64,000 nt of DNA. It comes from Volvox africanus. Its lineage: Eukaryota; Chlorophyta; Chlorophyceae; Chlamydomonadales; Volvocaceae. Within the stretch, counting starts at the first letter, position 1. Every line of letters starts with the position of its first letter. The translations under genes were made by a program, and so were the position numbers. Shown piece by piece: positions 1 to 12,091 of this stretch. The notes beneath the pieces are model-generated. The model did not search any database. It saw only the letters and a list, made by a program, of their open reading frames with translations, and was not told the DNA's origin. The stretch is from positions 1,035,001-1,099,000 of the forward strand of contig BSDZ01000013.1 of the NCBI GenBank assembly GCA_030268105.1, written 5' to 3'.

Positions 1-234
1 GGTTAGGGCAAAGGGGACATAGAGAATGAGCCAGCCGCCGACCAAGCGCGTACCCCCTCCAATCCCTCAGCGCTTACACCCGGTAGCTACCTCCGCCTCC
101 GCCCCTCCAAGCCTTCATTATACACCATTTATTCTCGTAACTCAATCGGTTTAGCCATTCCCTTCGGTTGTTATCTGTTATCTGTTAATACTTTCCCTCT
201 TTTCAGGTCTTTAGGGTTTAGGGATCCAACTCAC

Positions 235-3200
235 CCTGCACGATATAGAGTCGCCAGTCCTGCAGCAGCGAGCAGCACCGCCGGCGCACAGCCGTGAGCG
301 AACACGAGCGAAGGGAGCAAAAACTTAGAAACTTATGAATCTGTTCGCCTTAGGGTTCATTATTCAACCACCTCAACTACCAACGGGTCAACTTGCAGCC
401 TTTGTTGAGACGTAAGTTGCGCCCGTGACAAGATTCCAGTGCGCCACGCGTCCGTTGTGTATCACATGATTGTCCCCCAACCCAACCCCGCCCCGCCCGT
501 GAGAGGGTTTGTACGACCCACGGGTCTGATGTGTATCACACCTGTCGGGTTTTCCGGCCCCCCCCTCCCCACCAATAGATTTGAAAGGGTGGAGTTCCGA
601 TTGTTCGTAGTGAGCAGCACGGGCGTGTTGACTGCCCCCAACGGCTGCACATCCACTGCGTAGGTGGCCACAATGTTGCGGTGATTGATGCTCTGACAGA
701 GGGCTGCTTCCTGGGGTGTGGGGGTGTGGGGTGGCGGGGGATTGGCAGGGGTTGGCGGGCCGGGGGGAAGAGGAATGAAACGAATCCTTGTCCTGGGCCG
801 GGGAGGAAGGGGGGCCCGACTACCGGCCTAAAGCTCCTCGTCCGACCTTGTTTATCATCACATTTTATAACTGAATAATAAACAATAATATGTAAAAATA
901 TATAAAAACTTTACCAAAATAAAAATAATACTTTCCCTCATATGTGACAATATTCTTAATACAAAATTCTATTATTTCGCACTTTATAATGAAAATTATT
1001 ATTTCCATAAACATCACGTTTTTTTGCATGAATAGGGCTTATTTTTCTGTCGGTTGGAAGGTACATGGCGCACTGCGCCGCTTTGTAATCGACAGTCGGT
1101 CTGCCAAACTCCCCGTCCTCTACCCCTCCCCCTTCGTCAGCGATTATTACCAGCGTTTCAATGTTCGTCTCCCTCCCCCTTCCCCCCTTCCCACGTTCTT
1201 GCTTTTTCTGTGTCTCCCTCCCTGGCCCTCCCCTGCGCCTCTTCCCCCTGCACCGCCCTCGCCAGCACCTGCAAAGCCCGTTTCCGGTTTTCGCTGCTCG
1301 CGCTGAACACCACCGTCTTCACCGCCACCTCCAGCCCCTGCCACTGACCTGCGCAGTACGTCGTATTGCCAAAAAGGCCAAAAAGGCGATGCGGCAGATC
1401 ATCAAAGATATCCTCCGAGTCAGTAAATGGGACATGTATTTGAGACGAACCCCGCACGACCGCTGGAGTCCCACATCGTCGGGTTACCCCGTGCCTTCTG
1501 GACCCAAACTCCCCCCCTCCCACCATCACCACCACGCGCCCACGCAGACCCCCCCTTCCTCCTTCACAGCAGCGTCTCTAGGGCAGTACCAGGTATCTCG
1601 TGTATTCGCCTTCCATCCACTCACCCCTCATTTTGGACGACGTCAGCCATCATCAGACCCTCACGGTTAGTCCTCGTTTCTCCATCCCCTCACCCGACCC
1701 CCCATCCCCCACGCCGCCACCCACCTCTGTACACGGTCCCAAATGCCCCCGAGCCCACCACCGACATAATCTGCAGCTGCGTGTCATTAATGCCGGCCAT
1801 GATGTCACGACGCAGCTGCTCCAGCTCGTCCATAAGACTAGCAACCTGCAGTTGGTTACTTCAGTTAAGATAGTATGGGAGTTCACATATTGCTTGTTGG
1901 GGCAACCGATTGGGGCGTGTCGTGGACATCCGTAAAACACATACACATACACACAGCCCAGCCCAGCCGAACTCCACCTACCCGTCCACCGTTGGTCCCA
2001 AGAGGGCCCCCTTCCATGTCGTCATCGCTGTCCTTGGACCGCATTACACGAGTGGCCACGTCAGCGGCAGCGTACGTCACAGCGTGGCGTGAGGCTGCGG
2101 CGGCAGCAACAGCGACGGCACCGCTGCTGTCCACCAAGTGGGCCCCTGCAATGCCTGGAGCTGCCCCTAGCTGCTGCTGCTGCTGCCCTTGTTGCTGTTG
2201 AATTTCTACTCCTTCTTGTTGCCCCTGCTGCTGCTGCTGCCCTTCGTGCACAGGCAATGTCGGCTGCTGATCTACCGCCTTCTGTGAACCCTTTGAGCCC
2301 CCGTTATTCCGGGAGCCGGAGACCCCTAGCGCGCTCGCACTCCCGAAATGGACTCCGCCGGCGGCATCGTCGGCGGCTGCGCTGCTGCCCCTGACGGAGG
2401 TGACGGTGGCGGCAGTAGCAGCGGCTGCGCCACCGCTGCCCATCGCTGCCACCCGCGACGCCACCAACACATCTATCCCCGCCTTTGTCACCGCCATGGT
2501 TGTCCCCGTGATTTCCTGTCCCTGAGATACACCGCGGCCGCCTCCGCCTGCGCCTTCGACTCCGCCTCCGCCGCCTCCGCCGCTGGAGCTGCTCTTAAAT
2601 CCTGTAACTCCGAACAGCACGGCCGCCACAACTCCTCCTCCCAGTTGCTGCTGTTGCTGCTGCTGTCCTGGCGCCGCCGCCACCGACGGCACGACGCCGA
2701 CGCCGCCCAGTGCCGCCAGCGCCCCACGACCAGTGCTCGTGACACTGGCGCTCCGATGTGACCCACCTGTCGTGCCGCTTCCGCCCGACGGTCGGACGGT
2801 ACGTACGGCAATAGCAGCCGCCGCCGCCGCTGATGCACTGGAGCGCGCATCGTCATAGCTTTTCTGTTCGGCATTTACCGCCGCCGCAGTTGCCCTCACC
2901 GCCGTCGCCGCCCCTAGTGTTGTCACGGCAGGTTGCAGCAGCATGTCCCCGCTACCGCCCTCCTTGCCCTTCTTCCCGCCAGAAGCGTCCTTCATCCTAG
3001 CTTCGAAATCAGTTGGATTTGAATCCACCTCCCCCGTAAGGCCCTCCGGATCCATAGCAACCGTTGGGCCGATCAACACCTCCTCCGGCCGACGCAAACC
3101 GACTTCCGCCGCGATGGGGCATCTCTCCACGCTATTGATCGCGATCTGAATCTCGTATCCCTCCCGCATGTCACATTCGGTTGGGATCTGGCGGTTGGGA

Positions 3201-6106
3201 CGGTTGCTAATGTCCTGGATGAGGTTTCGGAGGTTGGAGTCCTGATGCAGTTCTGCCGCAGTGCCCTCATCAGGCGCGTAACCCACCTGTGCAGTACGGC
3301 ACCGATACACAAACACGTACAGCAGCTCATGTGGGGTTTCGTCAGGGCTAGAATTACACACATACACACAGGTACTCCCCTCTCCCTTTTCTCTCCCCCC
3401 CTGTCAAGTCACAACCGCCCGGACCGCCGTGGGTTCCAGTGTGTCATCGCCCAGGTGTCCGTTGTGTATCACACCCTGCCTCCACCCTTCCCCGCCCATT
3501 GACCGGGTTCCTGTGTGGGTCCGTCCTTTTCGCAACACCATTGCTCTACCCACGCCACCGCTGTCTTCCCCTCCCCCTCCCCCTCCTCTTCCTCCCCTCC
3601 TCCGCCCCAGGCCCTTCCTCCTCCTCCGCTGACTCTCACAGGCATGGGCATAATCTGCCAGTCCGGCACCTCTCCGTCCAGCCCATTGAACATAATGCCG
3701 TGCGCCTCACGTCCCATGCCCAGCGCCTCCTTCATCCGCCGCATCTGCACGGCAAGGCGGGGAAGGGAGAGGTACGGCAAGTAGGATCTCTGGCACTGCC
3801 GCGCAGCCGGACGTCAATACTCAAAGCCGAAGCTGCCGCCGTACTGTTCATGTGCCCGCAGCCTCCGCTGCTGCTGTGATAGCCGCCACCACGTTTGTCC
3901 CCCACCATCCAATCTGTTCATCCATTCGCCCCTGCCCCTCCCTCTCAGCAGCAAGGCCGATAGGCCAATAGGCCAATAGTAACCTTTATTATGGATTCTA
4001 TTGCCTTATTTCCGGCCTCTCTTTGCGGCCTTGGCGGCTAAAATGGTTTACATTCAAACGTTTTCACCCGTTCTCCGCCTTGGACGGAGCTAGACGACGT
4101 CCTCCACCATCGCGGTGGTAGGTCAAACCATGCTCTAAAGCAGCGTCTCTACCTCTCTCACTACCATCAGGTTGCTCGTGTATTCGCCCTATCCCCTTTG
4201 TCCCTCCCCCCTTCCCAGCCAGCCACCCACCCGCCTCGCTCGCCGCTCCTGGTAAGTCCGATAGTGTCGGCGGAAGTACAGAAACAGCGCCACAGCCACC
4301 ATCAAGATGGCTAAAGATGCCACAATCTGCGAATCGGCGACACCAACACCCAAGAGTCCTTGTGTCTGCAATAAAATGGAATCCAAGATATCTCAGGATG
4401 ATGTCCCGTACCTTAACCAAATTGCTTGCGGAGGGCTTAGCCTTTATTAGCATAGGTTCGATTCCCAGCAGCCGCAATTGCTGTACGACACAATCCGGCG
4501 GGGTGACGCTCGGCTGGCAGTTAGGATCCACGATGTTATCTGAGATTTGTACGGACTCCTCCAGTATCATGTCGTACCCGCCAAGCGCCGTCCCCACTGC
4601 AAAATATGAGGAGGTGGAGGATCCCAGCCGGGTGGACACGTCCACGACATACACCTGCCGTACCAGGGAGCAGCGTGTGACATGGGTTTGGTGGCGTGCG
4701 CGGGATGGTGACTCGATGTGGGTCAATGCCGCAGATCTTTTCCCCTGGCCAACCCACTCTGGCTGAGAGGCGCACCTCTTCCCGGTCTGCCAGCCGGATG
4801 GGGCCGTCCCCAGCCTGAAAACTTGGAGGGGATATGCATATATGTATATACATATATGTGTATATGTGTGTGTGTGTGTGTTCATAATACGGGATTCGGG
4901 TATCGAGGAACGTATTCAAACATCTCACATCCTGTAAATACATCATGACCACCATCAAGCTAATGCCTCCTGTTATTCTTTCCTTACTTTCACGACATAT
5001 ATTTCACCATTGTTCACCATTACCATTCTCCTTCCTACGCCTACTCCTACAAATTGTTTATTTTTATGATACTATCTTTGTCATATTGTTTTCATCATAT
5101 TATTTTTGTCATATTATTCGCTAAGTTATTGGCTTCCCGCCCGTTGGGACATGGCCCTTCTCCCAAGCCTAGGACCAAGAGGAGAGGGCACGTGTAGCCC
5201 CACCAGACCCAGACTAACGGTCATAACAGCTCGTAACCAAAACCCTCCTTCCACGGTTAGCGAAAAAAACATTCGCGACCCCCCCTCTCGTGTCCCGTCC
5301 GCGGTATGATCACAGTTACGGTCATCGTTACTGTCTCCACTGCTCCCGCCCCCAGGTTTGCTGAACTGATTTTGGACTCGCCATGCTGTACATACGTATA
5401 TATCAATACCCTCGTATGTGTTTTCATGGTAACCGGGAAACCCGGAGGTCCATCTGGAGTTGCAAAAACCCACCAGGTCGTCGACACAGTAGGACGAGCT
5501 TTCATTGCGGGACGAGTTGAAGCAAAAGCGAGGAAGGAAAAACGCAGTTTGGTTGGCAACGGCAGTCCCATCCAGCCCGGGTAGCTGCTGCAGCTCGCGC
5601 AGAGTCTCCTTTCCACCGAAATAGGCCAGGCGCCGCTGAACGACGTGGTTAAAGACGACCCGTCCGCCGGGCGATGCGCCCACGAAAAGCATCGCTTGCC
5701 CCACCTCCGTTGCGTAATTAAGCATTTCTAGCCACTGGAAGGTTATTTGACCACCGGGCTTTATGTAGATGCCCAAGGCGACGTTGGCGAAGTCCAGCGT
5801 GACGTAAGACCCAATCGCTTCGTATTGCGGAGGTGCCGAAACGGTGATGTTACGACCGATGCTGATTGCTATTGCCCAGTTACTTCGATTTAGAGTAACC
5901 GTGCCCGTTAAGTATACTGTGGTGACTTCAAGGGATGCAAGAGCCCTGTACAGACCTTCGCTCGTATCGGCATATACTACGCCCGCTGGCGGTGCACAAG
6001 CTGACAAGCGTAACAGTAGGAAAAGTAGAACCGCGACGAGAGAGTTATAGGTCAGGGGCGACGACTGGAGGACCAGCACTGTGTCTGGCACCCCATGCTT
6101 TGCCAT
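235..6106 (-). CDS. Receptor-like TKL protein kinase, 3' end off the left edge
   Basis: Probable plasma-membrane kinase that couples an extracellular domain to a cytoplasmic Ser/Thr or dual-specificity kinase. Exons read on the minus strand: 6106-~5396, 4814-4412, 4365-4231, 3744-3640, 3286-1982, 1845-1725, 1348-1269, 710-573 and 259-235. From 4412 leftward all reading phases agree. The ATG at 6106 was chosen because it is followed by a signal-peptide-like hydrophobic stretch (LVAVLLFLLLRLSACA); the open frame extends upstream without an ATG. The ectodomain has several Asn-X-Ser/Thr sites. Exon 3 encodes one membrane segment (IVASLAILMVAVALFLYF) followed by a basic stop-transfer. A 435-residue Gln/Gly/Ala-rich linker precedes the kinase domain. 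The visible kinase parts are the glycine loop GSGAFGTVYRG, the VAVK lysine, an alpha-C helix (EAALCQSINHRNIV) and beta-5 (DWRLYIVQ). The catalytic loop lies outside the window. The frame at the start of exon 2 is ambiguous. The ligand is unknown. Confidence 0.8.
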
Positions 6107-6608
6107 CAACACACCAGCATGGCACCTTGCCTTGTAATGCCACGCAAGTTCATTCGCTAGCCGAGGGTCAACACCATGTCGCACCACGGACGACGCGAGC
6201 ACAGAGCCCCGCGCGTCCGGAATGTTTTCATTCGAAATTTTAATTTAGATAGGTAATGAAATGGCGAAAAGTGCGCTGCTAAGTGTACAAGTGTGAGAAT
6301 GAAGTTGTTTAAAAGATTGAGTGCGCGCTAAGCTAGATCATGCAAGCATTAGGGCCAACATCCAAAAAGCCATTTGGTTAGGACAACATGTTCTGGTTGC
6401 TCGCAGGCAGGAAGGGCTAAGTGCGTTTATCGTACAGCCCGTACCGCCTGTTCTGTGTTGACACAAATCAATCGAGCAAGCTAATTCCTGTCATGCACGT
6501 ATGCTGGCTGGATTAAAACCTTTCATTTGGCAATTTACTTTTGTTTCACGGCCGTTGACGCGTTTTCCGGCGTCGCTTTCGGCATTTCGCCCGCTTTGCA
6601 AAGGAGCC
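6107..6608. promoter_or_regulatory. Divergent promoter region between kinase and 3'-phosphatase genes
   Basis: The kinase gene starts leftward at 6106 and the phosphatase gene starts rightward at 6609 (or at 6501), so at most about 500 bp must hold both promoters and both 5' UTRs. The sequence is of mixed composition. I see no clear TATA box or named element. Calling it a shared promoter is an inference from gene orientation only. Confidence 0.45.
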
Positions 6609-9600
6609 ATGTCCGGACGCCCTAAGCGTGCACCAAAACGTTCACGTAAGTATTCTGATGAAGAGGAATTGGATGACGACTTGTTGAGCGAGGAGGAGGT
6701 CCCGCTGGACGAAGACAGCGAGGAAGAACAAAAGCCTAAGAAGAAGGCCAAAGCACCACTCAAGCCGAAGAAACAAGCTGTTGCTCCTTCACGAAATACT
6801 TCGGGTTGGTCAGTTGAGCCGCCCTCCCTCCTCTACAAGTAAGCGGTCTTCTGGGGATCTTTGTGCTGCACGCTTTGTGCTGCGCTTAACTTGTGTATTG
6901 ACCTTCATACGAACACAGAACTTACGGCAATCCTCGACCGAACACGAAAATTGCGGCAGTTGACCTGGTATGTGGGCGGGGGTTAGGAAGTTGGAAAAGG
7001 AACATGGAATTTTGCGTTGACCAGACGTTCGAGTAATGAATAGCATACCCCATAATACCGCCTATGTTTTCAAACCGTCCAAATTTACAAATCCGTCCAT
7101 ATTACGCATGCACTTGTTAGCTTGACCATGCTTAGTCTGCGTATGTAGCTATTGCGCCTTGGCTTGCCTGTATGAGGATTGACCCCAGAGGCTTGACATC
7201 CATTTGCATGGAGCAACGTTGGCACGAAAGGACTCGGTGTTGGGGAGCGGGTCCTTCAGAACTGAGCAACTGGGTCCTGTGCTATTTGGAATTCGGCTGC
7301 GACCAAAACCCTGTCCTGTGCTAGCCATGGTATTATAACACGAGTCGGCAACTGCCACACTGCCACACGCTCCTCTCCTCATTCCGCATGGCCACACCAC
7401 ATGCGCGGCACAAGTCCTGCTGCACGGCAAATAACGCATCCCGTCAAGTTTGCGCTCCTGCACGCTGGCTCTCTCCTACCTTCCTACGCAGGACGGCACC
7501 TTGGTCAACACTAAGTCTACGGCCCAGTTCCCGAAAGACGAGTCCGACTACAAGTGGTTTAACAAAAACACGCCCAATGTCATTCGGGGCTACCACGAGT
7601 CCGGTCACAAAGTCGTGATCTTCACGTGAGTTCTGCGGAGGACTACCAGGGCTGGGGTCGCGGCTACGTAATGAGACCCTCAAGTGATGCTGAACTCATT
7701 AATTAAGTGTAATAAGTTATTTTTGAAGCCTGGATATTTTTTCTCGGTGTTACAGGAAGGTCCCACAACCAGCGTCCCCAACCCTGCTGGGTGAATCAGC
7801 ATAGTGTACAATACCATATAGCTCTTGGGGTGATACATTTTCTGTTCTTAGGGCAGCCTTTTCAGATGTACGAAGTGGAAGGAAGACCCTGGTCAATGGG
7901 CTCCACAAAGAGGCTCTGCGCGCAAGCAGATCGCGACTTGCTTTATGTTCGTACAAGAAGGGTTCCGCTCCGCTCCGGAACCCCTTTGGAAGGAGGTCGA
8001 GTCGTCCAACCAAAGGTCTTTTCGGTTTCAGATCCACGTACCCACATCACGAGCACGTGCGATTGCTGAAATGGAGCTCTTACCTCATACACCCCCCTAC
8101 CTCGAACTTTGCGATGCGCATATCCGAAGCATTTATAGTTGTTATATAGTATGCGTGTTATCTTATATGATATTTAATTTCATTGTGTTATATTGTACTA
8201 AATGTTGTGTGCACGTGTTGGTCTGAATGCCACGTGCAGTAACCAAGGTGGCATTAAGAGTGCCCTCACCGGCAAGATGGCGGAAAAGGTCAAGGGCCGG
8301 ATCGACGCAGTCGTTGCTGAGGTGGGTTGGCAGGCCACCTTTCGGCCACTTCTATTCCGTTCCTACACAGCGCTTTTCACGCTCTCCGGTCGCCCTTCTC
8401 CTTTCGCTATTGACTTTCCTGGGCTCTGTCTCTTGTGGCGAGTGAAGGTTCAGCTTCCAATTCCAGGGGTACTATCCGATTTTCGCTCTGTGACTGCGGA
8501 CGCGACACAACGAATACTCCTTTTCAGTTCAAATGAATTCGAAAGCTCCTCACCGTCCGCCAAACCACCATCCCAAACCCGTACTCGTCCTTCTCCTGCA
8601 AATCGCGAATCCTCAGCTCGGGATTCCCGTGCAAGTCTTCGCTTCTACTATGGACGACCAGTATCGGAAGCCCGAGACGGGCATGTGGGAGTTCTTCTGC
8701 CAGGGACACAATGGAGGGTTGAAGCCGGGTAGGTATCGAGGCAACCGCACGCTGCCCCCTCATTGGCTGGTGGAGTGTGTATTGAGGCACTGATGGATTT
8801 CTGTATTTAGGCACGATTCCAAGGTAACACCAGGTAATTGGATCGTAGCTGAATCCCAGGAGTCCTAGTTCACGTATATCCACCTTCCCCGCCGCGCTTT
8901 CAGCAACAGAGCTGTAACATACTTAAAGCCCGTCCCTCATTCCCTCTCCTCCCCTCTACCCTCCCGGATGGCACCATAATTTATTTATTCGTCTTCCTTT
9001 ACACTCCCGTCCTCATCCTCATCTCCTGCGTGCCTTACTGCCTGCCTGTGTAGAACTCGCTAAGAGCTTCTACGTTGGCGACGCGGCAGGCCGCCCAGGT
9101 GATTTCGCAGACAGCGACAAGGTGTTTGCCGCCGCCATTGGCATTCGCTTCCGCCTGCCCGAAGAAGAGTTTGGGTGAGTGCGTGTGTCGGAGGCGTGTA
9201 TGTGCAGAAGGCTCGCTAACATCCAGGAAAAGGCCAACTCGCGCGTGCGTGTGCATTCAAAAACGCGCTGCCCTTGCGGCCCACGGTGACTACGGTTTTT
9301 TACTTGTCCTGCACCTGCTATGATTCTGTGTTCACGTGCTACTGATGTCCTGATTTTCACTTCATCCCTCAGAGATATGGATGGCAAGCGCGCCCTACCG
9401 GCGGGGGTGATGAAGAAGAACAAGAGCGAGGGGGGCAAGCTGGTGCGTAGCTCTGGATCGGTGCTTAACTTCGTGGCGCTTCGGGGGGGGCCTCTGTTGG
9501 GGCGACCGCCGCCATCGCCGCGGGGTTCCTATGGGATGACCCCGAACAATAGCAAAATGCGGGCGGGAAGGGTGCCTTCGGGGCCTTCGGGGCCTAGTTT

Positions 9601-11218
9601 TACGTCCACGCCTTCTGTCCCGTGCCTAAGTTCCGGCCAATGGATCTGTGAGCCGTTCCTACTAAGGCGCAACCCGTGTCGTATGCATATACGACGACTG
9701 CGCGACATTACTACTTCGTCTGCTTCCATTTTCTTTACCTAGCCTCTCCTCCGCTACGTCTCAAGCTGCCCTTTCCCACTTCCTTTTTTTCGTTTCCTTC
9801 GCTTTCACTCACTTAAGGTGGCCGTCAACCCTGACAACTCTGGGTTAGTGGACGTGTTTAGCCAGATGGGGGAGAAGTTCTTCGAGGATGCCAAGATCGG
9901 TGCGTAGCAGAGGAGAGTTTTTGGAAAGCGCCCAGACAGATGGGGCGGCGTAGATGGTGAGGGGTGAGGGATTTTCCAGGGTTCAACGTCGTGGCAATAG
10001 CTGAAGCGGAAGTCTAGAGAGGAGCGTGTCGGGGTAATGGACTAGGATTATGACTTATGGATGGTTGCACTTTGGCAACGTTATCGCGTCCACTTCCGTT
10101 GCTCAGTTGCTCTTACATCGCTCTCCTTGCGTTGTTGGCGCTGTGTTGCAGACTCCAAGGCCAAGTTTAAGGCCATCTCCAGCAACAAGGTGGCGGCGGT
10201 GTTGGCCGACTTCCCTGCCAAGGTGACTTGCGCTGTATTCATGTTGTAATTCTTATTAAGTAGGATTCGTTGTTATTTTATTCATAATGATAAATATCTA
10301 GTGTATAATTACGTATTACTTAATCTTATCTTGGGTGCTTCAGAGACGCAGTGGGTCGAGGGTGTGTTTTGCTCTGTGATCAAGTGGCGTCACGCTGTCT
10401 CATGCAACCGTTTCGCCACTTCCCCGAGTCATACTGCGCTGTGATTTTCATGCAGACATTAAACCCGCAAAACCCCTAGTCGGGGTCATCATCTTCTGTA
10501 TGTGATTCAGTGTAATGTAGTGGGATGGTCCTCTGCTGGCTGGTGGCCTCACGTGTTTGTTCACTACCACAAAGCCGCTCGCGCCCCACTATAATGGGAC
10601 CTCGTTCTCCTCTCCCCCTTCACACACACACAACCTGCAGATAACCTTGACCAATCTGAAGGAGGTGGGCAAGCTGCAGGGCGTTGGCAAGGGATCCCTC
10701 GCAAAGGTAGGGCCGTGATCGAGCGTTACACACATATATGTACGTGTGTTTGTCTCTGTTCCCCTCCTCGTGTTCGCGGGAAGAAGACATCGTCGGCGAC
10801 CTGCTGGTACCAGAGTAGAGCACAAAATGTATGTAACCGTCTCTTTTGGAAGGGGACATAAGCTGCGGTATTGCCTTGACGGGGTGCAAAAAGGAGGTTC
10901 CAAAGCGCTTTGCGGGTGCGATGTGGCTCTTGCACGGACGCCACGTTCTCAAGCTCGTGATTGCCTGTTGAATGTGGTTCTGGGTTTAGGAAACCCACTG
11001 TGTCTGTCGACAGGTTTGAATAAGCTTTTTGGACACTGGCTGCTGGTGTCTATCCATTTTTCCGACGACCCCCCTTGCATTCCTCTGTGCAGATTCAGGA
11101 GTTCTTGGAGACCGGCACTGTCTCGGAGCTGTCGGGTGTCGACGACCTGGCGGGCGTTGGGAAGGCGGCGCCGCAGCTCAAGGACACTGGCAAGGAGATG
11201 GCGAACAAATTCATGTAA
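6609..11218 (+). CDS. DNA 3'-phosphatase (PNKP/ZDP type) with C-terminal pol-beta-like 8-kDa domain
   Basis: Nuclear DNA end-repair enzyme predicted to remove 3'-phosphates at single-strand breaks. Exons: 6609-6838, 6919-6967, 7492-7625, 8240-8321, 8617-8728, 9054-9174, 9373-9442, 9818-9899, 10152-10222, 10641-10706 and 11093-11218. All junctions are GT-AG, phases agree, and the product is 380 residues. Residues 1-65 are Lys- and acid-rich, like a nuclear tail. The HAD phosphatase motifs are in order: DLDGT (D92, D94), VIFTNQ (T138), RKPETGMW (K183) and YVGDAAGR (D212). No kinase P-loop and no PARP-type zinc fingers were seen. Residues about 270-345 resemble the DNA polymerase beta N-terminal domain: KVAAVLADFPAKIT, then the hairpin LQGVGKG, then KIQEFLETGTV. 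K339 aligns with the pol beta lyase lysine K72. An in-frame ATG at 6501 would add 36 residues resembling an organelle presequence. The family call is firm. Lyase activity is inference. Confidence 0.9.
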
Positions 11219-11463
11219 AATTGCGGGCTTGCGCCCCAAGGGCGCTCAGTAGCGTTGGCAATTGACCGTTGGTAATCTATGATTGAGGGCAAGCACTATA
11301 CCTCGCTTCGACATTTGAACTGTGCATATTGTACTGAGCTCGGTTTCTTCATGGGTTTGTGTTGGAAAAGCGATGTGCGGCGACATTAAAAGGACAAAAC
11401 GTCGATGTACTGCGGATGTTGCATTCATATCCTTGCGTTCAGGCAGATGATTGAAACATGTGT

Positions 11464-11468
11464 TGTAA
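11464..11468 (+). terminator. TGTAA polyadenylation signal of the 3'-phosphatase gene
   Basis: TGTAA, the usual volvocine polyadenylation signal, lies about 245 nt after the stop codon at 11218. Cleavage would be expected 10-20 nt further on. Confidence 0.5.
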
Positions 11469-12091
11469 GGTGTACTTTGTTCCTTGTGCATTTTAAATGC
11501 CAATCGCATAATGCCGCACGTGTTTGATATCTGCATCTGAAGAGTCTAGATTCAGGTTCGGGAATCTAATTTCGGTACATTCCCAATGCGGTTTGCTACT
11601 GCAAAAGGAACAAGTCAATGTATACAACGCGCCACAAGTTACCTTGTGCAAAGCAACGAACAAAACGCTTAGGTCTGTGTTACCGCACGCCTGCAAACCC
11701 GAAAGCCCTTGACGCTGACCTAGAGTTACGAAAACGAAGCGCTTTACGAAGGATGCTCGGCATTCGGCTTGGGAGGACGTCGACTCTACGGGCGTCGCCA
11801 GCTTCGCGTACAAGTGTTGTCGCGCTCGCCTCGCTCGTAAGTTGAGTCTTCTTTTAGACAGTTCAACGTATCTTTTTAGTGTTAGCCCCTGAAATTGCCA
11901 ATATCCCGATGTGAAGCGTGTCGCGTGTTTACGTCGGTCGCTATTAACATCGGTCGCGACATCGGCCCTGCAAGCAGAATCCTGCTGATTCCGGCACCCG
12001 AAAGCTTGCCGGAGGCGCAGCATCAGACATTTCTTGGCGCCTTTCCCAGCTTCGAAAGCTTGTCCCGGGATGGACATCAACGGAGCCCGCA
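11469..12091. other. Intergenic spacer before the patatin-like gene
   Basis: This stretch lies between the predicted end of the phosphatase mRNA and the patatin-like start codon, and must contain the patatin promoter. A 199-codon minus-strand open frame crosses it, but its translation shows no domain, splice pattern or homology that I recognise. I see no repeat or RNA gene here. Confidence 0.4.

Noticed and set aside
209..225. TTTAGGG telomere-like repeats
   Set aside because: Only two units, in a kinase intron; far too short for an interstitial telomere. The TTTTAGGG pair near 36582-36597 and the CCTAA triplet near 25725-25741 were rejected for the same reason.
4450..4470. tRNA T-arm-like GGTTCGATTCC
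   Set aside because: It lies within a coding exon of the kinase gene, and no matching acceptor, D or anticodon arms surround it.
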